Shown here: piece after piece, positions 24,062 through 38,200 of the stretch
Layout of the letters: each line of letters starts with the position of its first letter
Numbering within the stretch: the first letter of the stretch is position 1
Source of the DNA: Mnemiopsis leidyi
Lineage: Eukaryota > Ctenophora > Tentaculata > Lobata > Bolinopsidae
Reading direction: 5' to 3'
Assembly: GCA_000226015.1 (NCBI GenBank)
Contig: JH153396.1
Location: 2,110 to 66,109 of the forward strand
DNA: 64,000 nucleotides
Notes under the pieces: model-generated
The model's database searches: none
Told to the model about the DNA's origin: nothing
Seen by the model: the letters and a program-made list of their open reading frames with translations, nothing else
Made by a program: the position numbers and the translations under genes

Positions 24062-27000
24062 ATGGAGGGGTCTGGCAGCAGGAAGGGTTCGTCAGGTCTT
24101 GTCACGCCTTCGGTCACTCCTTCTGCAAAAATTAAAGGTAAACTTTGTTTATCCTTTTTCTATTTCTACCGGAAATTAATGGAAGCTGTCAAAGCTGTTT
24201 CCGCATGCAGGCATTTAATGATCAAATTGAAATAAAAACGCTGAGCAAACTTACCTACCCATGTTTGAAAAAGTGGTTTGCTTATTCATGTATAGTATAA
24301 TTCCCTAAAAGAATGATATATAGTCTATAGACGTATTATATTGGATGGGATATTGTCAACAATATGTATGTCTCTGATACACATATCAACTATCAAGCCT
24401 CATTATAGCTTACATCAGCCATAAATAATCATAGTGAGTTACTATAATCCTTACAATGGCCATGCCATATTATGCACTCGATTGAACCGAGCGGTATACA
24501 ACCATAATTCCTTATTTAACAGACCAAACCCTCTTTGAGGTCGGGAAGATATCTTGGTATTTGGAGTCCGGCCCAGTCCAATGACTCATCCATGTCTGCC
24601 TTATGCTGTCTCTGCAATTGATTTTATTGATTTGTGTGCAGATCAATGAGAAGAGTACAGGTCAAACAAGGAAATTTAATCTGAGTAGTACGTAGAAAAT
24701 TGTATAATTGATCATTACAGCCACGACAATTATCAGTCTACTGAGAAATACCCTTCTTTTGGATCGTTTATCTATTTTCAACCGTAGTCCAGGTCTGGTC
24801 CGGGTATTTCCACGCTTGTGTTAATGCACTTTCACTTTTGAGTTGGATTTTCTTTAATCGCAGCATATTGTTCATTACAAAATAAAGCAGTCGTCAGATT
24901 ATTTAAATGCTGTATCTTATTTAAATTTCTTTAAACCATTTGTAATTTGTCTTTGTCACCATAACGTCACAAGATAAATGAAAATGTGAATTGGTGACTT
25001 ATATTAGTTTACGTAATAAAGAACTGCCGAATTATTAAAATTGCCGATAAATTAGTCTGGCGTTTGTAAAACGACCAGAATAGCACCGATATTCGCACAC
25101 TTGTTCTCTTGTGATTTCATGGGGCGTAAATTACCCCGCCACTTTGAATCCACTTTTTGAGGAGATGCAGTCTATGTCGGTTTGTCATGTGTTTGTTCTC
25201 CATAGAAACCAGCTGCAACTGTTCCGACTTCTTCTACAATAGCGATAACTGCGGGTATCCTATGGGTGAAAGTACAGGGCGTTCAGTAACACAGACTGGA
25301 AACTTTGGGAAGCGTTATCGGCGAACAACGAGATTTCGGTTGCTGGCAGAATCATCAGCTTTGAGCACAGCAATATGTCAGATCTCTGAATGTGAATCAA
25401 ATCGTGCAGATACATGTCCTACCACAGGAGTACCTAATCACGAAAACTCAAATCGGTTTTTAATTGGTCAAAACTCTAATGTGAACTTAAGTTCAACCGG
25501 AGGGAAGGATAAATCTGCGTGTGTAACGACCCAAGATCACAAACAATGTTCTGAGTCGACGATTTCATCCCTCGCTAAATTGAATCTAAAACGTTCTACC
25601 ACCGCCCAAAGTAACTGGATAAGAGTTGTAGAGAAAGCGACCCCCACAAAGCCGGGAAGCGGGAGTCTCTGTAAGAGTTAATGTTGTATAGGGGGTTTTG
25701 TTGTTGCTGAGTGATTCGCAACCACTACTACTTTCCAAATATGTTGCCATTTTGATAATACCAAAAACTGTTGATTGTTGATCATAAATTGTTAGTTAAG
25801 GTAACCTATCATTTCAGGGTCAGCGCTCGATTTGGGAGACTTGATTAAAAGCACAGTACAGAAGGCTATGATTCAGAAAAATGGGAAAGGGTTTTTACAA
25901 TTAGTCTACCGGAACAACGTCACGAAAAAGAATGATCTACTTCAGCTAATCAATGATAAGATCATAGATTCTGGACAAGTTTTAGGTTCATACCAGTAAG
26001 TAAAAATTGTGAAAATTATCTTCATGTTTCTTATTCACTTATCCATATTCACTTATCCATATTCACTAATCACTTATCCATAATTCTTAACCATTTCATG
26101 TTTTGGTGCATGTATCTAACACATAATTGTTTAATTGACTTATTTGGTTTGCCAGAATTTCCTGTGACAATAATTACCGTGAAACAAACTATCCTTGTAA
26201 ACATCGCTATTATTCCAGGCAAATAGATATATCAGACGACGAGCTAACGCCACATTTAAAATCAGAAGAACTTCACAATACAGATGCCCGAGGCCAAACA
26301 GCCTTACACTTGGCCGCTCAGTACTGCTCCAAGAGTGTCCTCAACAAGTTGGTTTTTTATACAGCGATTATTTATAAGGGTATTGATCTCTTCGTTCGTC
26401 CATCAAATGATTGAAATGAAAGATTCATTTATTGGGCTGGTGGTGTAGTAGTTTCCTTCTCGGCTCCCACGCAGGAGGTCGGGGGTTCAAATCCCGTATC
26501 CGCCAGTCCTAGAGAAGTGCGCTAAGGGCATTTGCCTATGCAACCTTCTTCGGTCGACTCAGCCGAATGATCGGGAAACCGTGATTGAGGGTTAATAATG
26601 AGTAGCTGCCCATTGCAGCAAAGTCTCGGGCGATAAAAGTATGGTACACACTACTTTAACCGTCACTGGCGTGTATGTATAATTGTACATTCGGCCTCCT
26701 GTAATTGGCCGTTACACTTGTGTAACATGTGGCTGTAGTGTTGGAGTGTCCGAATTAAAATAAGAATGAGATTTTTAAAAAACTGTTATACTCGAAAACT
26801 ACATTAACTTCTTCACTTTCATCAGAATGCTAGCGTCCGGATCAGATCCCTTGAAAAAGGACATTGACGGTCTCACACCCTGTCATTATGCTGCTATTGC
26901 TGGGAACGTTGAAACTTTTGGTGAGCTCCCCAAAGCGTGTCATTCCATGGTCGATGATGTTGGATGCAGGATGCCAATACACTATGCTGCTATTTGTGGC

Positions 27001-30000
27001 AAGATGGACATTTTGGACATGCTCATTTCCTATGCAAGTAAGTTTTAATCATTTTATTTAATCATTTTAGTGATGGAGACCAATCATTACATCATTTAGA
27101 TTCTTTTGATGATATCGTTTTGATAGTGATATACTGCTCATCATTATCATGATGTATGATTGCAGACCAGGACATAGACACACAAGACGGGTTTGGCAGT
27201 ACTCCTTTAGTTTTAGCTGCCATGTACGGGCATCCTACAGTCGCTGAGGTAAATTAGGGCTTTAAGTTTAACAGTTCATCCGCAGTATTTTATAGCAATT
27301 ATCACTGAATTCAATCATTATCAGATCAAACTTTTAGAGTGGTGGATGAACTTTGTGTTGAATTCATTTGTCAACACTTAAGATCAGTTTTGACCAGTTT
27401 TCAAGGAGAACTGATCTTCAGGAACTTATAGAAAGAGGGGCTAGTGGTGATGTTCTGAACAGGAACCAGATACCCGCCGTCACAGTAGTTAATCAGTTTT
27501 ATGATAAGCTCGGAGACATGATGTTGGACAGGTAAATTAAGATCAACATGAGACCATTTCATGATAAAATAGAAGGAAATACTAGTAAAAAATTAAAAGA
27601 GATGTTCTGTTGACTTCTGACCAATAGCGGCCGTCTTAACATTTGAATACAATATCTGTCCATTTTGGTTTGTGGTAACAGGGTTTTCAGCTGCTTATTT
27701 TTGAACAGGGCGTGCCCCAATTATTCCAATATTGGCAAATTTTCTTGCTATTTCCACCTTCCAACCTTCCACTTATATGTTAGTTAGCCAGTTTTAGTCA
27801 TTCAATTATCTTATTAAAAAGTGAGTATGAATTTTCTTTGGTATATGGACTTTATGGCTTCCATGAAGCATGCCAAACTGCCATATAGTTCGATATTTCA
27901 TGGTTTCATATTCATTATGTCTTTTATATTACCATACATTTTAAAAATAGAATTGAAATAAAAGATACATCATGACAAATATTTCAACTCGCTGTTGAGA
28001 TGACTGACCAGTGACCTCCTTTAGATACAAAAAGTACGACGAATATTCCAATTCAATAACTGTCAATTTGGAGCCTCTGGTCAAGCGAGATATTAACGCT
28101 GGTAATTCGAAGGAGCAGTATTCATTTTATCAGGTACACCTTCCTTTAGTAGCTCATTATTGAGTCCTGATTTGATGTGTTATTGACTTATTGAGACCCG
28201 GCACTCAATAAAATATTATTTTCAAAAATTCATATGGTAGCAGTTTCTACTAAACAGATCACCATCTGAAACTTATAAATATCCCTATAAGCCTACGGGT
28301 ATTTTCTGGTAATATAATGAATGTTGAGATTCCATCGAAAAATATCCTGTCAGAATATTACACACTAGGTGCTGATTGGAACGGCTAGCAATGACACATC
28401 CAACCACCCGGTAATTAAAGAACTTACGGATAAGAAGTGGGATCTTTATGCTCAAAGACGGTTCATTCTGCAACTTATAGGTTTTTAAACTTAATGTTCA
28501 CATTATATAGCAATTTTAAAAATGGCTACGTTGGCTCACTTGCACAGAACATGCACAGAAATAAACAAGTTTATATATTTCTAGATGATATTTCGGTAGG
28601 AATAATTATTAATAACATTGCTGAAACTTGCCATCAATTTCAGTTTTAGCATTGTTTAACTTTTTCTGGACGTCTATCTACGTCTGGCCCCACACCCATG
28701 GGTCGGATTCCAAGCTCCGGATCATTGGTATGGTAGTCATGTTTTTTGGAGGATTCAGCATACTCAGTCACATTGTCGTTAACGCTTATGTTGTCATGTG
28801 AGTCTTTTGTTTTTATGTAAGTTTGTACTATGTAGTTTAAGTTATTCCTACTTTCATACGATTTGACAATAAATTTATAAAACTGTAAGTTTTGCAAGAT
28901 AAAGTTTAACTGTTATGTAAATTTCGCTATGCTTTCAGCAAAATGAAGATGTTTAACAACTACCTCACAAAGATAACAAACCAAGCTTACGAGTTTGAGA
29001 AGTCGGCCAAACATCCACTAACAGAAACATACTTCAAACATGTCAAGTCGGAGCACAAAAAAGGGATCAAAAAGAGGTCTTTTGCTTCGACCCTTATCGT
29101 TTTTGTGGCGAAATGCATCATCGATAGTTTATGGATGACGTTTTTAGGTAAAAGAGTGAATTTATTCGGTGCTTATCATTCTTAGAATCTTTCAATTTTT
29201 ATTATTTAACATTGGAAACTCATGCCTATCACAGCACTATTTTTAATCAATGTCAACTTATCGGAGTTATTCATGTAATGTAATGAAAGATTTTCCACTT
29301 GACCAAACTTGTACAAAACCTGTAATTTCATGATATACTCTCAGGCATGAGAGTGAACGCATTTTTGAAGGGAGATGAACATCACGATGACGAACTAGAA
29401 AATGGAAACCAGACGGAGTCAAACGAAGGTTCCTATCGAGAAAAAACTTCACTGTATCTTATTGGTAAGATGGATTACTTTTTAGTATCTTAATTTTGAA
29501 GCCGGGTTTCATTAAAGTATGTAATGTTCTTACATGTATATGATAGAGAAATTGTACAGATTGAAAATTACAGTAAGGAACAATACAGGTTACGATCATA
29601 TGTATTTATTGTAAGTTTTAGTAATATTTTTATTGATATTTAGTAATATTTTCGTTTCTAAAATTTACATCTCTTATCCCAGTCAGTGACATCTCCATAT
29701 CGATTCTGTTGATCATGATTTGGATCCAGCTGTTTGCAGCCTGCTCCATCTCCAAGAGTGTTGGGAGATTCGTCGTCTTTACCCGCGAGGTGGCTGGTAT
29801 TTGTTTAGTTTTATATGTTCCGGACTTTCGGAGCACTTAGTTCAGCATTTGGAATTTTGTATTCAGCAATTTTGGGTTTGTTATGCCAAATAACTAGTCA
29901 ACTAAAATTGAAAAAGGGAAATAAAGAATATTGATATCAGAATAAAATTGATAAAAACGAAATAAATTTGGGACACTACCCTTTAGAACTATGAAAGATT

Positions 30001-31428
30001 AAACTATTTTTCTCAAATTTAAGTGGTTTCTTTTACTGACGATTTACGTTTTCAGGTAGTTAGAGACGTAGCCCAAGTTTTCTCGGTCTATGTGGTTCTT
30101 TTCATACCCATGACTGCCATATTCTGGAAGACCATCTACACACACGCCGATGAAAGTTACCATATATTTTGGTAAAAAGTCACCGAATAAATTGCATATT
30201 CTAAGTTTGTTAAAGATTCCTCATTCTATCTGCTTTAAATGTTGTTTGAAAAAGAAAGTAAAAATGGCTGTGAAGAATAAAAGTCCTTTTCTCAATAACC
30301 CCAACGATCTTTTAAGGCTGGTGTAACTATTGTTATTTTTCACCTCATTCATACATCTTTCAGGTACGATGTTCCCTTTGTAGTATTGCGGATGCTCGTA
30401 GTTGACTACGACTACGAAATGGGCAAGAGTTCCGCAGAGAGAGTGGGGACAGGGCCGTGGTGGGATATCATATCGATCATGTGGTTACTCCTCTCTGCTA
30501 TGATCATGCTAAACCTTTTCATTGCCCTTATGACGGATAGGTAATTTATCCATGTCAATACCTCTGCAACTAATGTATTTTGATTTATAAAAAGTATATA
30601 TATGGTCTTTATGTCTTGTCACCTACGAAGAAACAGACTCAAACTTAAACATCATAAGATCTCAAATTTCAAGCTGTTTCACTTCAGATACACTCGGCTA
30701 GGCGAAGGAGCTATGGCTATGTGTAGTCTGCAGAGAGCGCAGTTCGTATCGAATTGCGATTGTATCATGGGGAGACGTGCTGTAAGACGGTTTTCGGAGA
30801 AAATTCTCCGGGATTTTCCGGTTGTTACCATCCAGCTTGAGCATGAAAATCATCAGCATGAGTAAGAAATTCTTACATATTTTTTGTGCTCGAGTTTTTG
30901 ATGACATGAAAATATTCCTGTTTATAAATGATCTTTGAATTTGAGTATGACAGAGCAGTTGAAACCCAGTGCCACTTTATAACTATAAAAGCTCTATATA
31001 ACTATACCAGACTCTTACATTAAGGGTATTTCTAAATGTTTTAGGGATTATTGAATTTTTAACAACTTGGAACGATGTCGTATAACTATATTCTGAAATT
31101 TGAAATTTGATCCTAATTCCGATCACATGGTCACATGATACCCCACCAACAAAGAAATAACTTCTCCCATATCATCAGGGACGTGTTAAATGAGGTCAGA
31201 AATCTTACCGATAAAGTCGAAGAGCTCTCAAAAAAGTTGGACATGATGTCCGGAAGAACCAAAAGTCTTCATACCCCAAGTCCTTTCACCAAATCCTCCT
31301 CAGAAGCATCGGACTTTTTCTCAGCTAAAAACAACTTTTCACCGGAGAGTTCGAAAGACATTTCAGATAAACAGTCTATGCCCGACTCAGTTCAAAAATT
31401 CAGGGGATTGTTGAATCGTCAGACATGA
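24062..31428 (+). CDS. TRP-1, ankyrin-repeat TRP-type cation channel
   Basis: Membrane cation channel of the ankyrin-bearing TRP class (TRPA/TRPV-like). Exons: 24062-24137, 25206-25670, 25818-25995, 26219-26347, 26826-27037, 27166-27248, 27422-27531, 28025-28133, 28369-28480, 28644-28797, 28939-29147, 29345-29464, 29683-29789, 30056-30171, 30364-30540, 30688-30861, 31179-31428. All phases agree (2781 nt, 926 aa). The N-terminal 180 residues are Ser/Thr-rich and disordered. At least four ankyrin repeats span about 255-400 (DARGQTALHLAAQYCSK, DGLTPCHYAAIAGN, GCRMPIHYAAICGK, GFGSTPLVLAAMYGH). S1 is near 482-505, S2 513-542, S3 590-613, S4 648-680, S5 691-715 and S6 762-785 (AMIMLNLFIALMTD). The pore loop FVVLRMLVVDYDYE has three acidic residues where TRP-2 and TRP-3 have VGDYGYE. 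The C-terminus carries a coiled coil (EVRNLTDKVEELSKKLDMM). A polyadenylation signal AATAAA lies at 31516. Confidence 0.93.
26433..26770 (+). mobile_element. tRNA-headed SINE in TRP-1 intron
   Basis: The 5' end resembles a tRNA: TGGTGTAGTAG fits an A box and GGTTCAAATCC is a B box. A central part (GCCGAATGATCGGGAAACCG then TGATTGAGGGTTAA) is shared with the element at 53.89 kb. It lies in the intron between TRP-1 exons at 26347 and 26826. The tRNA cloverleaf is incomplete, so a functional tRNA gene is unlikely. Target duplications were not clear. Confidence 0.7.
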
Positions 31429-32227
31429 AACAAACCAGAACTAGAAATCTATGTAAAGATTATAATGACCCCGAAGGTTTAGTGGGTGCTCGAGGCTTTT
31501 CTGCGACAAGCATTCAATAAAAAGACATCAAGTGATTATGAATACGCCGAAGTAAAAGTAAGAAGAATGCTATTTTGGCGACATAGCTGCAATGAAGAAT
31601 TGAATTAAATGATATCACAAATGATAATGAAAGACTACAAAACAGTTAATAACTATAAGCAATATAGTATAAATCTGAATTTACACGGCACTAGCAGTAG
31701 CAAAGTTTTTATCCTTGAGTTCAAAGAAGCACTTTTCCCACACCCTTACGACCTTAGAGTTCCAAATGTAGATTTATGTAAATTTAGATATATTTATGTT
31801 AATTTAAATATTTCGTTGTAAATTTAGATTTATCCGTGTAGAATTTAGAATTTCACAAAATCTGTAATTCAGCAAATACTTTCAGCTGTTTTGGTTGCGA
31901 TAGAGTATATATTAGCTCTATGGTATATAGAACTAGTATATAGTACTAGTAGTTAATATTCTCCATTTATCCTTTTTTGATAACTATCGATCATTCTATT
32001 TAGTCAACCCGATAACCCTGATCCCAAAAAACGTTTTTTATTTGTGTTAAGTTAATTTTCAAGAGTCCTAAGAGTATACTTATAGAAATAGAAATTCTCA
32101 ATAACATATCGTAACACACGACAGATCAAATTTTTCAAGTCAAAATTCGAAGCATACCAAGACTACCATATATGTTGTTAAGAAAATTCAGAATCTGCTT
32201 GACATAGTTTGCTTCCCCTTAAACTTA
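31429..32227. other. convergent 3' region between TRP-1 and TRP-2
   Basis: 800 bp between two stop codons facing each other. It holds the TRP-1 polyadenylation signal at 31516-31521 and presumably the TRP-2 3' UTR. Short ORFs here lack splice sites and family features. Confidence 0.45.
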
Positions 32228-35200
32228 TCATTGAGCCTTGCAATTTTCATTCTGTCGGCTATACTCGGTAGCACTACTTGTCCAAGAATCCCCAGAGTCA
32301 CTTCGTGCTCTAGTTAAAGTGGAGCTGTCGCTATCGCTTCGTGGTCTTGATAAGGTGAAATCCAAATCAGTTCGCATTTTTGAGTCGGTGCTGGCTCTGG
32401 CGACAGTGCCTCGTGATTTGGTACCGGCCTGTGAAGGTGTATTAGCTAGAGCTTTGGGAGTAGTAGTTGTTGCGTGGCGTCTTCTGGTACTTAAGTCGAC
32501 CTTCTCCTTGCTTGCTCGCTTCTTTGACCTGCCAGAGTCAGCGGAGTTGTTCTTCTTTCAGTTACAAGGATGTATATAATAACCATGCTTACTATCCATT
32601 CCAGCACATTGCATGCTCTATTGCTTTAGAATGCTTAGAAAATGTTTAGGGCTAACCATGACATGTCTATACAAGGACTATGGTATTGAGTATTCATTAT
32701 GACAATCCATACCTCTTCATAACCTTAACTCGTGCCTAAAAAGTATAACCCCGAAATACAAAATTGGTTCATCATTCCATTAACCAATCAGTCTACCTCA
32801 AGCTTTGTCCTTCTGCCTTTCCAAGTTTATCTAGGATTGCTGAGATAAGCTCATTTTGGGCTTGAATCTTCTTTTTTACATATGTGACGATATCAGAGTC
32901 TTTCTTTCCCTGCGCTTGTGTAATCAGTGACTTAAGTGTATCATTGGCCATCTTGACCTGCAAATGTTATTAATCAAACCAATGCATTCAACTCGAAGTC
33001 GTGATCATAGAATCATTAATTGCAATATCTTAAATTGTCACACTGCTACAGGTTTTAGCGTGATCTATTTGATGTTTAAGCAAGTTCTAAAGAATGAATA
33101 GGAAGAATTTCACTTCAACCCACCTCGTCTTCAAAGCTACAATCACCCTCTGGAACGTCGTCATCGTCAAAGAAAGCACAGGCAGGAGCATAGTTGTATG
33201 ATATATCTGGATAGAATTAACTAATTAACATAGATGCGGCTTTAAAAAGGACATTTTAGAAAACTACACATTTTATTCAATTAAAATCTTCTTTTTGCTT
33301 TATATGCTTATATGCTTATATGGGACTCTAAAGCAGTGCATAGCTCTATAGGATTACAAAGATGAGACGTGAATCTTGAAATTTGATTGTTAGAAAAGAA
33401 GTAAGAACGTGCATTATACATTGTCTGAACATCAAAGAAAGTTTTCCAAAAACTTATATTTTCGTGTTTGCAGACTAAAATTTTCTCATTCTTACCTATA
33501 AGGTGGTGTTTTCTCCAGTAGCTTGGCAGCTTGTTTTCTATGCTCACTATCATTGCTGCCCGCTCAAATTGGGACACAATCTGTGCATTCTCGTACACTC
33601 TTGCAAATGTATCTGAAGAAGGAGAGACGTGGATATGCTAAAACCAGAATTTTTTTCTTTCTAGCATAAGAAAAACACAATTTGTTAAGTCAAACTAAAT
33701 GTTTTATGCCAATTATTTATAAAAAGAATGGAAAGAATTTTGATTGTCAAGGCTTACCGCCTTACCGGACATAAGAGCAATGAAGATATTGAGAAGGAGC
33801 ACTGCTGATACAAGGATCCAGTAAGCAATGAGGATTTGTGTAAAAGGGAAGTACTGGTTCCTGTGTTGAGTGATGATCTTCAGAGTTTCGTAACCGTAGT
33901 CTCCAACCAACGTGTAAACAAACACTGAGCGAGTATATAAGAGTTATAACTATTACCAGAACCCAAAACTTGGGTGTAGCGTGACCGTCTTTTAAAGTGT
34001 CCATTACACATCGAAAAGGAGTGATACACGATAATGGACCGTTTGAATGGACAAATTAGTACGAAGATGAATCAAAATTACGGTCGCTAATTGTCAGCTC
34101 GGGCTAATACTTTTCTACTTATCGTGCTAATTTAAACTCATCACTTTTTAAGATGCAAATTTAGCAATTTCCTTATGATACACTTGTTTATAAGTTGTTG
34201 AATGTAGTTAAATTCTAGCATGCTCCTTCGTCCTTTCATCCTTCCTTCCTGATACTCAATTTTAGTGTTATTTATAACCACCTGTAAAGCAAGTTTGTGG
34301 AACAGTGCCGTACAACGTTGGATCAAAGTCGTCTTCATTACTGTATGTTTCATCATACGGGGCACAGAAGAAGTGAAAGAACGTGCAAACCTGAGTAAGC
34401 AGAGTAGGTTTAGAGAGTCAGCTTAACAATTTCTTGCTATATAAGCAGTTAACAAGATAGGGGTGTAAGAATAGTTATCTTCCTTACCATTGGCACATAC
34501 AGAATGATATAGACAAGAGCAATCTTGTAGAAATCTTTTGGTAAGGATGCGATGATGACACAAAATGGTCCTGAAATTTTGTTCTTTTATAACTAATAAA
34601 TATTGAGAAAACTAATATGATATGAAATACTGAGCAATAGCAATATACACCTCCCTATCATCATTTTCAAGTTACTTTGACACTTCAGTACATATTCATC
34701 ATTTTACCCACCAAGAGTTTTTAGGACCCTGCAGTACTTGAACATCTTTAACCAAACGATAACAAGAGTGATCGACAAGAGGATACCTCTCTGTACAAAG
34801 TAAGCTGGAAATCCGTACTTGATTGTTAGATGGACAACCATTGTTACTGGAGAACAGTTTCAGATTAGCAATGATTATGTTTCGACAATAACTTTTGCCT
34901 AATGAATTTCAGAATTACCACCGCGATAGCATTGCATGTAACTGCAACTTTTTTGCTGCCATGTATTTGTCTTGACCTAATTCGATCATTTTTCTTAACA
35001 TTATCGATTAAGAGTTTTTGAAGGAAGCTTACCGCCCATAAGAGCAATAGAAAACCAGTCGAATGTGTTCCAAGCATCATTTTTGTAAACACTTTTTGAT
35101 GACCTATGATATATAAGTATAATTTACTTGTAATCAAAAAATTGTTTGAAACTTCTTTCAATTTACAAATGAAATTCATTAATTGAAAAATTCCATCATA

Positions 35201-38200
35201 AAGTTTCCAAAATTTAGGTCAAATCCTTGGTCTGATCGTTTTAGATGGATCCAATATCTTACTTGACAGCTATTTGTTCATTGTGAAGATATTCCTTCTC
35301 CTCTTCCGAAAGCAGTTCCAGATACTTGAACTCCATTTCAAGCTGCTTCATGCGCTGAAGTACAAAGTTTTCATGTCTCCTCGTGTTTGTTCTCATTTCT
35401 CTCCCCTCGTCAAATACCTACAACAAAATCCTGTTAACATCATTTTTTGCAAACATCGTTTCGTATTATGTTCTAATTTTCAAGTAATAGATATTCTTGT
35501 TGATAATGATATGGATTTGCTAAGTTTTGCGGTTACCTGATAGAGGAAAAAAAGCACTGTTAAAATCTCATTAGCGATCTCGACTCTCTGTATCCCTGGA
35601 TCCTTATTATCTTGATCCTCTTCTGATAAAGTTTTTCGGGTTCAAATGAGGATCATTGCAGTTTTGTATTTGAGTATTTGTTATGAAAGAGGATTGAACA
35701 TTTTTCCAAGAAGCATTATTGGCATTTTGGTTCCATAGCTTCAGCGTTTCGGAATTTCATAAAATGTATAGTTTACTCACTAAGTCTAATAGGGTTGAAG
35801 AGGCAGAGCAAGCTCCAGTTTATCAAGACTATGATATACGCTGCCAACTCTTTAATGTAACCTGAAAGCATCAGGACTTTGATCACATTTTCTCTCAAAA
35901 TTGTCCAAGCAGCAGATCGCGATGATAGTAAAAGATAAATGTAAAAATAATGCATTTTTATTAAGTATCACCTCTCTTTCCAAACTGTCTCCACTTCACC
36001 TCTATCATCTTCTGGATCATCGGATGTTTTACAATCTGAAGGTTTTCACTACCGGCCCGAACGGTCTCCTCAAGCACAGTAAATGTTGTCTTAGCGCACT
36101 GGAATAGGACTTAAAAGTTAAGTGAATTATAAGATATGATAAACAGATGCCATTCTAGTTCCCAAATAGTAAGTTACTACTTTACTCTGCATGCTTACTT
36201 GTCGTTACTAATTCTCATTATAACTGACATTATCATTGCAGAGGGTAGTCGGTTCCAGAAACTGCAGGGAAAAGTACTGTTTCCTGTTTCTCAAATCTTT
36301 CTCCACGCAGGTGTCCAGCGCCTGCAGAGAAAAAAAGAGGGATTCTTAACCATGAGCCAACAGTAGCATGTTGTTAGTTGAAACTGACTTGTTTACTATC
36401 TAAGGACAATTATACACATGTTTTTAGTTGCAGTAAGGCATTGAAATAACAACGACTTCTTAATATCTGCAATTTACCTTGATTGCTAATGGAGAGCACT
36501 TGTCCACCATGGCACTTATTCCATACATCCCGGTAAAGTCGATAGCGTAGACTTTAGCTCCGCACTCCAGCAACATGGCTCCCGCACTTTGTCTCCCCAG
36601 TTCTGCTGCTAGCAACAGCGGTGTTCTTCCTCTGTAATCTCTGAGGTGTTGATCAATATGCTTTAAAGTGCTTCAAGTTCGCATCTTTGAAACTTAAGTT
36701 AGCTCCGATAATGAAAGCTTTATTTCGTATTATGAGGACCTTTGAAGTTTGAACCATCATAATTACAGTTCAACGATTTTGAATTAATGGACGAGTCTTG
36801 GGGTAAACGTGATACCTGGCTTCTAATTTTGCTCCCATTTTTACTAAAGTTCGAACGGAATTGGGCGAGTCGTATCTTGCAGCGTAGTGAAGTGGAGTCT
36901 GGAGCATGTAAAAGGTGGTGGGTTCCAGAAAACCTCCATTGTTGGCAAGGATTTCGACCACTGCAGAGTTGTTCGAGGCTGCAGCCACGTGTAATGGAGT
37001 CACACAGTAGTCGTTCTCTGGAAATGGACAACCAAATGTATTTAATGACATTTTCACCCCTCTAAATTTTCCAATTGAGCTTATAATGAATAGATGATCA
37101 TTAGACAAACAAATAGATAGATGTTAACTACAAGCGATTATAAGGTATGATCAGTTTAATGAGGAAGACATATCTAACTTATCGAAGAATAAACTTTAAG
37201 TAAGTATAAGTTTACCTCACATTCAGTTTGTACCCACCCAGGTTGATGTTGATCTTGTACTCCAGAAAGAAGTAACAAATCTCAGCGGTGTGGTACCTAG
37301 CTATCTCGTGCATGATGTTCTGTCCTTGGTCGTCACAGGCATGCGGGTCTGCCCCGTTCTTGATCATCTCTTTAATGACCGTCAAGTCGGCTGTCAACTG
37401 ATCATAATTCGTTAAAAATTGCAAGTTCATGGCACAGATTACTGAAGTCAATATATTATAAGGATTTTCGTACACTTTGGTTTAATGCTCACAACAAAAT
37501 CAGTTTTTGAGATATTTACCTTATTTTCTGTCTTTTTGGTCGTCTTGGCTAAGTCGTGAAAATAGTACAACAAAGCTAATTCCGGACGCTCCCTATATTT
37601 TTCGTGAAGCTTAAAGGTCACCCTCTCCCGCTTTATATCTTTGGTAGCTAGAAACTTGGAAATACACCACCACTCAAATCGTCTATACATTCGAGCAGGT
37701 CCGGTAATAAACAGCCATAGGTACTTCAATTTTCTGGGCGCTGCATTCGGGTCCTGAAAGTGAGCAGCTTACTATTAGCTGAAACATTAAACAGTTTTCT
37801 GGGTAATAAACAGCCATAGGTACTTCAGTTTTCTGGGGGCTGCATTCGGGTCCTGAAAGTTAGCTGCTTACTACTTTACATTGAACATCAAGTCAGGTTG
37901 ATTTGGATCATGGAAGCTTTTAGACTTGCATCTGGTGAAGCTTATACACGTAGATATAAATTGGCATTCATTTGCGATTCGCAATCTTACCCTCTTAGCA
38001 TTCGGATTGTATAGGCCTGGCATTTTTTGCTTATTTGACACAGTTTCTGAAAAGAATGAATCCAACATCTTAGAAATTTTAGGCTGTGACAACTTGACGC
38101 TTTAATAGCTTAATTGCCAGCGGCCAGGCAACAGACTAAATGAAAAACGAATGAAGAAAAATAGTTTCAGACAGACTGAGTGAGACGACATCTTGGCTCT

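Noticed and set aside
26433-26505. Functional tRNA gene
   Set aside because: A and B boxes are present, but the cloverleaf is incomplete and the sequence continues into a repeat body shared with another locus, so it is a SINE head.
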